A stretch of DNA of 64,000 nucleotides, taken from positions 1 through 64,000 of the forward strand of contig CAZWVI010000001.1 of assembly GCA_964637165.1 (NCBI GenBank), written 5' to 3'. Both the position numbers and the translations under genes were made by a program. How positions within the stretch are numbered: the stretch's first letter is position 1; each line of letters begins with the position of its first letter. Below, piece after piece: positions 36,011-45,900 of the stretch. This DNA comes from CAZWVI01 sp964637165 (GTDB lineage Bacteria; Planctomycetota; UBA1135). Under the pieces are notes generated by a model. That model was not told the DNA's origin and searched no databases. It saw only the letters and a program-made list of their open reading frames with translations.

Positions 36011-36865
36011 TTGCTTGGTTCGAACTTAATTACGGCGAGAATTCTAAGGAGTTCTCGCCGTTGTCTGTTTTTTGGGGTCGTTCTTTGGAGCGGGGGATTC
36101 ACAAGTTGTACGCCTGCAAGTCCCCAAGAATTAACCGTTGCAACGTGGAGTGCGTCTGACGCTGCAGCAATTTCTTTAGAGCAAACTTTGCGAGTTGAAT
36201 TCTCTAGCCAGCTGTCACCCCAAGTTAGGCAAGCGTCGATAGCGATTGAAGATACTCGCGGTTTAGCGGTCGGTGATTACCAAATAGATGTTGCTGGCAC
36301 TTACTTAAGCTTAATTCCGACTCTTCCCAAAAAAGTTGATTGTTCTGATAGTGGTTTTCCACCAGGACAAGAATTGCGCTTAAGACTACGCGGCTTGCCA
36401 AGCTTGGCTGCACTTAGTTCTACCGATGGCGCAGTTTTGCATGATGATGTTGTTTTGCTTTTTCGCACTTTAGATGTTGAGGAACCTGAAGCATTATCAG
36501 GATTTGTCGGCGGTGATAATTTTTTTCATATAACTACGCTCGGCGATGTCGGTCGTCAAATACTGATTCCCGAGAATGGATTTTTGAAAATATCATTTTC
36601 TCATCCAATCGACCCACGCAGCATTAACGCGCCCGCAAAATTGAAAATTGCTGGGGATAATTCCGAGAAGTTAGTTCACTTAGTCGTAGAGCAAAACGCA
36701 CGGGACGGCTCCCAGGTAAGCGCTGAAATCGGCGAATTGTCCAAGTGGGCAGTCTTGGAATTGCCAGAGTCCTTGCAAAGTTTTGGTGGCTTTCAATTGC
36801 CGCCAGGGCAAAATCAATTGCGAATTGCGCCGCGCGCTCAGCAAAGTTTGGAAAAAAACCGCTAA
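36011..36865 (+). CDS. Short Ig-like lipoprotein E, relative of D
   Basis: Up to 284 aa. Hydrophobic signal with G-F-T-S-C lipobox (C33 if TTG 36011 is the start). Two Ig-like segments: L-R-V-E-F-S-S-Q-L-S-P-Q-V and L-K-I-S-F-S-H-P-I-D-P-R-S-I. It looks like a shortened relative of the N-terminal part of D, without the glycine-rich body. The start is unclear: no ATG or GTG is in frame, and a perfect hairpin (36033-36060) lies across the first codons with an A-A-G-G-A-G in its loop. A use of a rare start codon, or partial decay of the gene, is possible. Confidence 0.6.
   Translation: MLGSNLITARILRSSRRCLFFGVVLWSGGFTSCTPASPQELTVATWSASDAAAISLEQTLRVEFSSQLSPQVRQASIAIEDTRGLAVGDYQIDVAGTYLSLIPTLPKKVDCSDSGFPPGQELRLRLRGLPSLAALSSTDGAVLHDDVVLLFRTLDVEEPEALSGFVGGDNFFHITTLGDVGRQILIPENGFLKISFSHPIDPRSINAPAKLKIAGDNSEKLVHLVVEQNARDGSQVSAEIGELSKWAVLELPESLQSFGGFQLPPGQNQLRIAPRAQQSLEKNR
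36033..36074 (+). other. Hairpin with AAGGAG in its loop and a T-rich tail
   Basis: Stem CGGCGAGAA (36033-36041) pairs perfectly with TTCTCGCCG (36052-36060). The 10-base loop holds AAGGAG, and TTGTCTGTTTTTT follows. It reads as a terminator for lipoprotein D, or as a structure controlling translation of lipoprotein E, whose frame runs through it. Confidence 0.6.
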
Positions 36866-36882
36866 TACAGCACAATCCCTTT

Positions 36883-37869
36883 ATGGATTGGTGGCAAAGC
36901 CTGCTGGATAGTGAGTCGATTTATTTCGGCATGCTCCTAATATTAGGGGCCATGGCTGGTTCATTTTCTTCGGCGGCGATATTCCGTCTGCCTAAAGAAG
37001 ATATGACCATGACTAAGCCACGCCGTTCAAAATGTACGAATTGTGGTTATCAACTGCGATGGTTTGACAATTTGCCGATTTTAAGTTTCATAATGCTCGG
37101 CGGTAAATGTCGCAGTTGCAAGCAGCAATTTGGCTTTGCATATTTGTTCAATGAGGTCTTGTTGGCCGGGGTCTTCTGCTGGGTCGGATTGAATAGTTGG
37201 GCTCTTGAGGCCGGTCCCACCGCATTACTGATAGTGTTGGTGGTAATTACAGCTCTTTGGATTGCCACGGTTATTGATTGGCAGCACTTTATTTTGCCGG
37301 ATGAAATCACTTTGGGAGGGCTACCTTTCGCCTTGCTGGCCTCGGTATTGGTGCCGCAACTTCATACATGGGCGGGAGATGGGCTGCCGTTTGGGGTTTC
37401 GTTGCTCGGTTTTGACCATCAAACTGCCATCTGGAAAGTGGGCTTGGCCTCCTCTTTGATTGGATCTAGCACTTCTTTTGCTTTGCTATTTGGAATTAGA
37501 GCCCTGTTTTCTTATCTTCTAGGGCAAGAAGCACTAGGCTTCGGCGATGTCAAGTACATGGCATCGGTGGGCGCACTGCTTGGAATAGAAGGTTCCTTGT
37601 GGGTGCTCTTGGTGGGCGTAGCCGCTGGCGCCATTCTTGGCGTGGTTAATGTCCTCCGCATGATCTTTGTAGTACGAGCTCGCAGGGTGCTAAGACGGCG
37701 TAAAAAATGCCGGATTGGTTCAATGTATTTGGGCTGGCTTTTGGGGCGCCAAATACCATTTGGACCGCCACTTGTGTTGGGCACAATCCTCGTATTACTG
37801 TTTCCTCTCGCAACTCGCAGTTTCTTCCTTGAAACATGGCCTGCCTTTCTGCGAGACTGCCTCTACTGA
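36883..37869 (+). CDS. Prepilin peptidase (A24 family)
   Basis: Inner-membrane aspartic protease and N-methyltransferase that processes type IV pilins and pseudopilins. ATG 36883 gives 328 aa; an upstream in-frame start overlaps the preceding gene and is rejected. Zinc-type cysteines C51-x2-C54 and C76-x2-C79 mark the methyltransferase loop. The catalytic Asp residues are D132 (I-D-W-Q-H-F-I-L-P-D) and D222 in the G-F-G-D-V-K motif. Seven or more hydrophobic segments. A pilin-like substrate candidate is encoded at 40618 and a GspC-like protein at 18341. Confidence 0.93.
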   Translation: MDWWQSLLDSESIYFGMLLILGAMAGSFSSAAIFRLPKEDMTMTKPRRSKCTNCGYQLRWFDNLPILSFIMLGGKCRSCKQQFGFAYLFNEVLLAGVFCWVGLNSWALEAGPTALLIVLVVITALWIATVIDWQHFILPDEITLGGLPFALLASVLVPQLHTWAGDGLPFGVSLLGFDHQTAIWKVGLASSLIGSSTSFALLFGIRALFSYLLGQEALGFGDVKYMASVGALLGIEGSLWVLLVGVAAGAILGVVNVLRMIFVVRARRVLRRRKKCRIGSMYLGWLLGRQIPFGPPLVLGTILVLLFPLATRSFFLETWPAFLRDCLY

Positions 37870-37896
37870 ACCAACCCCCTCACCTGACCTACTACG

Positions 37897-38589
37897 ATGA
37901 AGTTCACCCCACTCTCAATAATGAGCCTTTTACTCTTGCTCCCGGCTTGCCAGTCGGAGTCACTGCAGGAGACCATCCAAGACCAAGACCAGCAACTAGA
38001 GTACGCGCAAATGACATTGCGCCGTCTCGAAGCTGAGCGCAGCACGCTCGACGCACAAGTTCAAGAACTTCGCGAAGAGTATGTCTATGAGCAGCAAAAA
38101 CGCGAAAAGGCCGAAAGTCGTTTCAATGCATTAAATGCATCCTACCAAGCTAGCCAAGCTGAAGTCGATGATTTGACTTCGCGTTTGGAAGGCACTGGAG
38201 TTGGTGTCACCAAGCGCGGTGATGTGCTCGTACTCGATCTGCCAAGTGCAATTACTTTTGCGCCTGGGTCGGCGAACTTGAATTCCAAAGGTCAGAAAAG
38301 CATCTCCACGGTTGCTGACATTCTTAACACAAGTTATGAAGGTAAAACCTTCTGGGTTGAGGGTCACACTGATAATGACAAAATCAAAAAGTCTGCCGAC
38401 AAATGGGGCAGCAACCTTGAGTTGTCTTTAGAGCGTGCTTTGGCTGTTGCCAACTTCTTGATTAATGACAAGAAAGTTCCTGGCGAACAATTCCGCATTG
38501 CCGGGCACGGCGAATGGATGCCAAAAGTTGCCAATGATTCACGCAAAAATAAAGCGACAAACCGCCGCGTTGAAATCTTAATTTTCTAA
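37897..38589 (+). CDS. OmpA/Pal-like lipoprotein with coiled coil
   Basis: A 230 aa outer-membrane lipoprotein. Lipobox L-L-P-A-C (C18). A charged heptad-like coiled coil spans about 22-100 (E-E-Y-V-Y-E-Q-Q-K-R-E-K-A-E-S-R). The C-terminal OmpA domain (about 110-230) binds peptidoglycan. It contains I-T-F-A-P-G-S-A-N-L, V-E-G-H-T-D-N and S-L-E-R-A-L-A-V-A-N-F-L, ending N-R-R-V-E-I-L-I. Likely anchors the outer membrane to the cell wall. Confidence 0.88.
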   Translation: MKFTPLSIMSLLLLLPACQSESLQETIQDQDQQLEYAQMTLRRLEAERSTLDAQVQELREEYVYEQQKREKAESRFNALNASYQASQAEVDDLTSRLEGTGVGVTKRGDVLVLDLPSAITFAPGSANLNSKGQKSISTVADILNTSYEGKTFWVEGHTDNDKIKKSADKWGSNLELSLERALAVANFLINDKKVPGEQFRIAGHGEWMPKVANDSRKNKATNRRVEILIF

Positions 38590-38612
38590 ACAAGAATTGC
38601 TTCTTGTCCCTA

Positions 38613-38649
38613 AAGCGGGGTGGAACAGGTATCCTGCTCCACCCCGCTT
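38613..38649 (+). terminator. Long hairpin after the OmpA-like gene
   Basis: AAGCGGGGTGGA (38613-38624) pairs perfectly with TCCACCCCGCTT (38638-38649). An inner CAGG/CCTG pairing gives a 16-bp interrupted stem. Only TTGTTAATT follows, so termination strength is uncertain. It lies just before the EF-G-like gene. Confidence 0.55.
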
Positions 38650-38684
38650 GTTAATTGTCCCTGCCCTTAGGGCCCCCCGAAAAA

Positions 38685-40640
38685 ATGCGTAACGTAAGTT
38701 TCATTGGTCATTCCGACGCTGGTAAAACCACCTTGGTTGAAGCGTTGGCTCATCATTTTGGTGCAACTACTCGAATTGGCACAGTTGCTGAAGGTAATAC
38801 TATTTGCGATTTCACGGAAAGTGAAAGGGAGAAAAAACATTCTCTGGGCGCGTCAGTTGTTCACTTAGCAGAGCAGGAATTGAATTTAATTGACACTCCT
38901 GGTTATCCAGATTTTGTCGCTGATGCAATTACATCATTGGGCGCAGCTGGTTGTGCCGCTATCACAGTCTCGGCGCGTAACGATGGCTTGCCATTCCACG
39001 CAACTCGTATGTGGGAAGCCGCTGGAAAGTGTGGACTTGCCCGGGCGATTATTGTCACTAAATGTGACCATGAGAATTTAGATACTGAAGCTATTATTGA
39101 GAACCTGCACGAGGTCCTTGGGAATCAGGCGGTGCCGTTCACCATGCCCGATCAGGTTGGCCCCGGCTTTTCATCGGTGCAAAAAGTAGCTGCTGGCGAA
39201 AGTCCGTATCGCAGCCAGTTAGTTGATGCAATCGTCGAATCTGACGATGACTTGATGGAGAAATATTTAGAGGAGGGCGATGTAAGTGATGCCGAACTTG
39301 AAAAGGCAATTCCTATGGCGATGGCTAAGGGAACATTAGTGCCAGTGTTTTTTATAGACCCAGTGCGCAATATTGGACTAGAGGAATTCGCTGAATTTTT
39401 AATTACAGAATTTCCGACCTCAAGCTTGCAATTGCAAGCAGTTAAAGGGGAGAACGTTGAAGGTGGTGGCGCGGACGAGCGTTTGGTCGCCCGTTGTTGG
39501 AAAGTTCTTTCAGATAAGCACCTTGGACAAATTTCGTATTTGCGTATTCTTCAGGGTACATTGAAAGCTGATATGCAGGTGCCTTGCCCAGAAGGAAAGC
39601 CTTTGAAAATGTCGGGTGTGTCGACATTGTTCGGTAGTGAAGTTAAAACCATTGCCAGCGCTGGCCCCGGTTCCATTGTGGCCGTCACTCGTGTCGATGG
39701 AATCAAAATCGGGGATACTTTAGTATCTGAAGGATCAGCAAGCGCGTTTAATTTTCCACTTCCCCAACCATTTTCATCGCTGGCAGTTCGCCCCGCAAGT
39801 CGTGACGACGAGCAAAAAATTGGTTCGGAATTGGCTAAGATTGCCGCAGAAGATCCAACATTTAAAGTTACTCGCGATAACGTTACCCATGAAATGGTGG
39901 TTAGCGGGATATCCGATCTGCACTTGAAGGAATGTTTGCATCGATTGGAGTTGCGTGGAGTTAAATGCACAACATCACTGCCAATCATTGCTTATCAAGA
40001 AACGATTACTAAGCCGGCTGATGGACACCACCGACACAAAAAGCAGTCAGGTGGTTCAGGTCAATTCGGTGAGTGCTACATCAGGGTCCGCCCAAATGAC
40101 CGTGGCGCTGGCTTTGAATTCGTCGACAAAATTGTCGGTGGTTCAATTCCTCGTCAGTTTATTCCCGCGGTTGAGAAGGGACTCGTTGAGCAAATGAACG
40201 CTGGCATCATTGCAAGTTCACAAGTTGTTGACTTAGTCGTCGAACTTTACGATGGTAAGTATCACGACGTTGATTCTGATGAAGTGTCCTTCCGAATGGC
40301 AGGAGCGCGCGCATTGCGCGAGGCTTTTGATAACGGCAAGCCTATTTTGTTGGAGCCTGTGATGGACGTCAGCATTCATGTACCTAACCGATACTTTGGT
40401 GACGTGAGCGGAGACTTAAATACTCGCCGCGGACAAATCCTTGGAATGGAATCTGAAGGGGATATGCAAATAATTAAGGCGCATGTTCCGAAAGCTGAAA
40501 TGCAAAGTTACAGCACTCCGCTGCGCTCCATGACCCACGGGGAGGGCTTCTTTGAAATGGCATTTGACCATTACGACCAAGTCCCAAGTCAACTTCAAGA
40601 TAAGGTTGTTGCAACGCTTGGCACTGAACACGAAGAATAG
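38685..40640 (+). CDS. EF-G-like translational GTPase (EF-G2 type)
   Basis: About 651 aa from ATG 38685; an in-frame TTG at 38655 would add ten residues from the leader. G domain: G-H-S-D-A-G-K-T-T, D-T-P-G, T-K-C-D. The protein then follows EF-G domains II to V (T-R-R-G-Q-I-L-G-M near the end), but is shorter than canonical EF-G (about 700 aa), mostly for lack of the G' insertion. It groups by eye with EF-G2/FusA2-type paralogues, whose role differs from ordinary translocation and is poorly defined. It is not near rpsL/rpsG/tuf, where the main fusA usually lies. Confidence 0.83.
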   Translation: MRNVSFIGHSDAGKTTLVEALAHHFGATTRIGTVAEGNTICDFTESEREKKHSLGASVVHLAEQELNLIDTPGYPDFVADAITSLGAAGCAAITVSARNDGLPFHATRMWEAAGKCGLARAIIVTKCDHENLDTEAIIENLHEVLGNQAVPFTMPDQVGPGFSSVQKVAAGESPYRSQLVDAIVESDDDLMEKYLEEGDVSDAELEKAIPMAMAKGTLVPVFFIDPVRNIGLEEFAEFLITEFPTSSLQLQAVKGENVEGGGADERLVARCWKVLSDKHLGQISYLRILQGTLKADMQVPCPEGKPLKMSGVSTLFGSEVKTIASAGPGSIVAVTRVDGIKIGDTLVSEGSASAFNFPLPQPFSSLAVRPASRDDEQKIGSELAKIAAEDPTFKVTRDNVTHEMVVSGISDLHLKECLHRLELRGVKCTTSLPIIAYQETITKPADGHHRHKKQSGGSGQFGECYIRVRPNDRGAGFEFVDKIVGGSIPRQFIPAVEKGLVEQMNAGIIASSQVVDLVVELYDGKYHDVDSDEVSFRMAGARALREAFDNGKPILLEPVMDVSIHVPNRYFGDVSGDLNTRRGQILGMESEGDMQIIKAHVPKAEMQSYSTPLRSMTHGEGFFEMAFDHYDQVPSQLQDKVVATLGTEHEE

Positions 40641-41127
40641 ACAAGGGTTCACCTTGTCAGAACTGTTGTTGGTGGCGCTGTTGTTCGGTGCCACATCTGC
40701 GCTTGCTTTGCCGCATTTGTTGCGCCCGCGGCAAGAATTCAATCAAGAAAATGCTCTCCTGCATTTGAGATTGATTAAATCAGCGCGCAACAGTTGGCAG
40801 GCTGCTGGAAATCCCGCCCCGCCATTTTTTGCTTTAAGCGGTCTGGTACCGCGAGGCGATGCTGGATTAATGCGCCAGTTGACTCCTGCGTGTTATAAAT
40901 TCCTGGGGCGTGGCGGAGTAGTTTTTTCTGGTTACTATTTCAGCGAACGCACATCAGCAGAAGGCGGTGGGGCGGGAGTATTGGCTGCGCCGACATTCAA
41001 TACATATAGTGGAGCTAAATCGTTTTGGTTCGATTACAAAACTAATGTTGTCAGTTTGATTTCTGACCTCGGAGCACTGGCCAACACCGGCCCTCCTAGT
41101 GCCAGTGGCTTAATTAGTTTGGAATAG
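40618..41127 (+). CDS. Type IV pilin-like / pseudopilin protein
   Basis: About 169 aa. The N-terminus carries the class III prepilin signal: K-N-R-Q-G then F-T-L-S-E-L-L-L-V-A-L-L-F-G-A, with cleavage after Gly and Glu at +5. A variable C-terminal domain ends with F-W-F-D-Y-K-T-N-V-V. The reading frame overlaps the end of the EF-G-like gene; TTG 40618 is a plausible start because it gives a short leader, but TTG 40606/40609 are also possible. A cognate prepilin peptidase lies 3 kb upstream. It could be a minor pilin, a type II secretion pseudopilin or a competence pilin. Confidence 0.72.
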   Translation: MALNTKNRQGFTLSELLLVALLFGATSALALPHLLRPRQEFNQENALLHLRLIKSARNSWQAAGNPAPPFFALSGLVPRGDAGLMRQLTPACYKFLGRGGVVFSGYYFSERTSAEGGGAGVLAAPTFNTYSGAKSFWFDYKTNVVSLISDLGALANTGPPSASGLISLE

Positions 41128-41886
41128 TTCCTGGGCGTTGTCCCAGCATGCTTGGGCAACGGTTTCTAGTGACTCGGGCCGTTGCTCGGCTAGGAACTCA
41201 AGTGTGTGAATAATGAACGCCGACTCATTTCGTTGCCCGCGTTTCTTTTGCGGCGACAAGAAGGGGGCATCAGTTTCAACCAATAACCGATCGAGCGGAA
41301 CCTCTGCGATCGATTCGCGTAGTTGTTGATTCTGCTTGTAAGTGGCATTACCAGCAAATGAAATATGTAATCCGAGCGCGACAAATTCGTGAACTAATTC
41401 AGGGGTGCCCGGCCAACAATGCATTACTCCGTTAATTGGTCCGCAGTGTTGTTGCAGGCATTCCAATGTTTCGTGTAGTGCTTCACGGCAGTGGATAATA
41501 ATTGGCAAGGTAAGTTCCGAGGAAAATTCGAGATGCTTATTGAATGAATAAACTTGGTCTTCGGGTGCACTGCGATCGCGGAAGAAATCGAGTCCGCTTT
41601 CGCCTACTGCAATAAAATTAGGCGTCTTTAATAATTGGTGAATTTCGGATAATTGAATATCAAGTTGCTTGCGGTCACTGCTGATGTCGTTAGGGTGCAA
41701 GCCCGCACTAGCATATACACCATCATGTTGTTGAGCAATTGATGCCGCCAGCAAACTACTTTCAATATCGATGCCAACGCAAAGCAACTTTTCAACGCCC
41801 GCCAATCGTGCTCTGGCGAGCCTGTTCTCAACGGGGTCTTTTTCCAAATCCCATTGAAGGTGAGTATGGCTATCAAAGATTTTCAC
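41110..41886 (-). CDS. tatD: TatD family metal-dependent deoxyribonuclease
   Basis: A 258 aa TIM-barrel hydrolase. The metal-site motifs are D-S-H-T-H, G-E-S-G-L-D-F, I-I-H-C-R-E-A, H-C-W-P-G (H plus the usual F replaced by W) and V-E-T-D-A-P-F. GTG 41886 is chosen: it starts directly at V-K-I-F-D-S-H-T-H and lies 5 bp after the upstream lipoprotein stop. Known members act as 3'-5' exonucleases. Convergent overlap of 18 bp with the pilin-like gene. Confidence 0.9.
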   Translation of the reverse strand: MKIFDSHTHLQWDLEKDPVENRLARARLAGVEKLLCVGIDIESSLLAASIAQQHDGVYASAGLHPNDISSDRKQLDIQLSEIHQLLKTPNFIAVGESGLDFFRDRSAPEDQVYSFNKHLEFSSELTLPIIIHCREALHETLECLQQHCGPINGVMHCWPGTPELVHEFVALGLHISFAGNATYKQNQQLRESIAEVPLDRLLVETDAPFLSPQKKRGQRNESAFIIHTLEFLAEQRPESLETVAQACWDNAQELFQTN

Positions 41887-41890
41887 GCTA

Positions 41891-42784
41891 TTAACTCTTA
41901 GGATATTGTTCGCGAAGTTTCTCAAGAAATCCGCTAATAACTGGGTCGGCTAGTGGGTCTGTTTCAGTTTGATAAATAAGTTGAATAGCAAAATCCTGAT
42001 CTAGCTTGAGCAAACCCAGCAAAGCCTCTTTGCGGAGCAATGCATTTCTGGCTTCGCTACGAAAAATCATGTCGAAAATTGGAATTGCTAATTTGGAATT
42101 GCGCTCGGCAAGCGCGCGCACCGCAGTGCGTCTTTCAAAGTCACCAAAGTTACTCCGTTCGACAACCTGCAATAATAATTCTTCCGATTGCGGGGAAAAG
42201 TTGTGGGCCAACACTTGTGAAATAATGTTCAATCGCAGCGGAGAATTTGCCCGCGGCTTTTCCTTGAAGAATAATTTTCGAGTGCTGTTGAATCCATCAA
42301 AGCTGGGCGAGTAAGCCCACAAAACCTTCTGAACTTGGAGCCGTAATTGGTCAGATGTCCGGCGCAAGTCGAAGTGCTTGGCGATATTACTGCTGGCACT
42401 TCCTTGGCTACGGCTGGCCGCTTCGAGATATAAACTCGCCAATGTCGGCTGCTTTCGGTCGCAGGCCTCAATCCATTCTTGCCAGTTAAGCTCGGCCGTG
42501 GCGGGGGATTGGGCAAGGCCAGCAAGAATTAATTGAGCTTGCGCGACTTCTTGGTCATTGAGTCGGTCTCCGTCAGCACTGAGGTGGCCAAACAGCAGTT
42601 GGGCAGATTGGGCGTCATCGGCTCCGTCAGCGCCGCATAGCCTTGCCGCTCCTGCCAAGGCCGAGGCTGCCGTCGCGCTGTCTATGGGCGCATAGGGGCT
42701 GCTGGTAAAGCTCTGAGGCGAATTCTCCGAGCAGCCGAGGATTAAGATTAATCCAACTGTCGCCGAAATGCGTGAAGTTCTCAT
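41891..42784 (-). CDS. Helical (HEAT-like) lipoprotein
   Basis: A 297 aa lipoprotein: I-L-I-L-G-C lipobox (C18), then a predicted mainly alpha-helical body. The C-terminal half has alternating helix-like units (F-E-R-R-T-A-V-R-A-L-A-E-R-N, R-K-E-A-L-L-G-L-L-K-L) like HEAT repeats. No enzyme motif. Likely a periplasmic or outer-membrane-bound interaction protein. Operon with tatD on the minus strand; divergent from lipoprotein F. Confidence 0.65.
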   Translation of the reverse strand: MRTSRISATVGLILILGCSENSPQSFTSSPYAPIDSATAASALAGAARLCGADGADDAQSAQLLFGHLSADGDRLNDQEVAQAQLILAGLAQSPATAELNWQEWIEACDRKQPTLASLYLEAASRSQGSASSNIAKHFDLRRTSDQLRLQVQKVLWAYSPSFDGFNSTRKLFFKEKPRANSPLRLNIISQVLAHNFSPQSEELLLQVVERSNFGDFERRTAVRALAERNSKLAIPIFDMIFRSEARNALLRKEALLGLLKLDQDFAIQLIYQTETDPLADPVISGFLEKLREQYPKS

Positions 42785-42935
42785 GTTCTGTACTATTGTG
42801 GATGTACCTTAGCTTGGGAATCCTCGAGCGTTACCACCATCTTAATGGCATGTATTTTGCTAGACTTTCGGTTAGGCCCTACCCTTTCTCCCCTAAACTA
42901 ATCCCGAACGGGTGGCCTGTAAATCGACTCCCAAG

Positions 42936-45900
42936 ATGCGCATTCTAGGAAAGTTTCTTCTCGGCACATTACTTGTGCTCCCTGGCTGCTTCGGCGCCAC
43001 TCCGGCTAGTGCCCCTAACCACCCGGACCAGTTCGCTTTGTCAAGCTGTTCACTTGGTTGTAGTGGCACAACGTGTGCGGTTAATTCAATCTCAACTAAT
43101 CAACCAATCACCTTGGTTTTTAACGACAAGATTGACCCGGCTACCGTTTCACTTACTGAACTTTCAATAATTGATATTACATCTGGCGCAACTCCGCCGG
43201 TTGAATTTTCGGTTAGTGGAAATCAAATTATCGTGCGACCAACTTTGTTTGAAACCGAAGCGGGCCTCACCTTCGGTTTTGAAGAAGATGGCATTTACCG
43301 CATTCAATTGTTTGCCGACCCTTTTACCAATGTCATTCGCTCGGTAATCGGTCGTCCTAACATCACTACTTTGGATTGCAATATTGCTACCAGTGGCATT
43401 ACCGATTTGGTTCCCGGGCGTCCGCAAGTAATATTTACACCAGACGCGAGCACTCCGCCAACTAGTAGCGACTTCGTGGTAACGATGGTCTTTACTGACT
43501 TGATGCAAAAAGCCCAATTGGTTAATTCGCCCTATGGAACTTCGCCAACAATTGGCGTTCAAATTATTGACGACACCCAGTCCTCAACTATCGCGGTAAA
43601 TGTCCCTGGAACTTTCGACGTGAATTTTGATCAGGATGCATTGACGACAACTTTGGTCTTTACTCCATTGTCACCATTTCCTGGTGGCCGTGATGGCTTG
43701 CGTCGCTTGAAACTTAATTTTTCAACGCAAATTGCAGACATTGCAGGTAATTCAATTACCAATCCAGGTTCTTACGAGATAGATCTTCCGAATGCCGCGA
43801 CTGTCGTCGATAGTTTTACCGAAGGCTTCAATGATCTAGCCATGTACGATGAGGGTGGTAGTGGCGTATCAATGTGGGCTGCATCGCCAGGTGCAGTGAG
43901 TTCGAACTTGGATCCATTAACCGGTTCCCATTCAGGCGGTGGCCCTGGCTACTTGGGCTCCTTTGTGCCGACTAGTGATTTCACTTTTGATACTGATGGC
44001 ATGACCCTTGAATCAGTTACTGGTGATTTTTTAAACATCACTGATGGCGTTTTCGCTTTTGATTCGATTCACATTCCAGAGGGAGTGCGCGTCACCGCAA
44101 TTGGCAGTAATCCCTTGCGTCTCTTTAGTCGAGGTGAATTTTTAGTCGAGGGAGATTTAGATTTGGGCGGGCTCAGTGCACCGGCCAACTTTGGAAAATA
44201 CTACCCGCGAGAAACAGAAATTATTGTTGGCGAATCGACCGGTGGAATTTTTGAATTTGAAGCAGAAGGTGGCGACCCAGGCGTCGGCCAGTGTGGCGCC
44301 GGAAGTGGTGGGCAAGGTGGTATGGCGTGGTACTTGTTGGACGGCCCCGGCTCACCAGCCAACCCTAATTATTTAGATGAAAACCTAAATGGTTTTGCCA
44401 GTGGCAATGGCGACCCAGCACGATATACCGATAACATTCGTTGGGGCGATGTGCACGGGGCAAATGGTGACGGTATCGGTGGGATAGCTTCAAGCGGAAA
44501 CCCTGAAGCAAACCCAACGGGGATTGTGACAGACCGAAATAATGGCGCCGGAATGGGTTCATGGGCGTGGCCGCCGGTTAGTAATACGGTGCCAAGTGCA
44601 GCTGAAATGCTGAACCCTCCACCAACAGTTGTTGCCGGTATGGCAATTGAATCTCACTTCGATAGTGGCGCTGGACTTTTTGAAAACCACGCACTTCATC
44701 GTTCTCGCGGCGGCGGCGGCGGCGGATTTTGGAGTGATGGCAGTCAAGGCGGCTTTTTTGATGCGACTTCAACAAATCCGCTGGGAGATCCTCTAACCGC
44801 TCCGGTGATTGATGCTGGAAATAATATTTGGGAGTACAACGATTTCTTGGATTGGGATCACCAATCCGGTGGTGGTGTACTCGATGCCGATGGTGGGCAA
44901 TACAGCTTGCCGCTGGGCATCGAAACACTCGACCCTAATACTGGCCTCTTGGTTGGCGGTTCAGGCGGCGGCGGTGCAGGTTCAAGTTTGCATGGTTCGT
45001 GGTCTGATCAACCGACACTGGTGGCTGGCTTCATCGACACCTACCGCAATGCGGCTGGCGCCGGCGGCGGCGCAGGTGGCGGTGCCTTACAAATTCATAG
45101 TGGTGGTCGATTGAGCATTACTGGGGAAGTTAGTGTTGTTGGAGGTGCTGGCGGCGACTCTGAGTTTATGCTGCAAATTCCCTACAGCGACCCTGCCGCG
45201 ATTAACTCTGGTTTGCCCGGCGATGCCGGCGGCGGAGGAGGTGCTGGCGGTGGAATATTGATTCAAACATCCGGTAGTCTGCAACTCGGCGCTGACGTTT
45301 TTCAACTTGATGGTGGGCGTGGCGGAATCGGTTCTGCTGGCAACCACGGTGGTGCTGGTGGTGCTGGACTAATTCGCTTTGAAACAGCAACCGGCGGCGA
45401 GTCGCTAGCTCTTTTGCAAAGTTCGGTTGCTCCAGACTCTTCGGTGGAACTTGCGCCGATTGGTCAGCCTGGCGTAGCAAACTTAATTCAAAATCTAGGA
45501 GTGCTTTCTGGAACTACTGCTGATGCCGGCATTTTCAACGGCAACTCTGCGGGTGTTCGAAGTACTTGGTTTGCACCAGCAAATAATGTTCTACTGCTTG
45601 ACTACACAGGCTATACGATTACTTGTCGCTACAACACTGGAGTTGGCGGCGACCAATTTTTAGTCTACGAATCGGGAAACATTCATACTATCCCTGGAAC
45701 AACTCCAGTGTGGGCTGGTTTTCAGGTCGGTTGGGGTAGCCCAGGTCAAAGTGAACCTGACGCAATCTCGATCACTGATTGGATTATTCCCGGAGTCGCA
45801 GCAACTGGCGATGGCTTAACAGGATTGCGTTCTAGTTTGGGTCGCATGATGCGCTTTATGTTGGTGTTTGACCAAGACCAAGTCGCGGCATTGATTGGTG

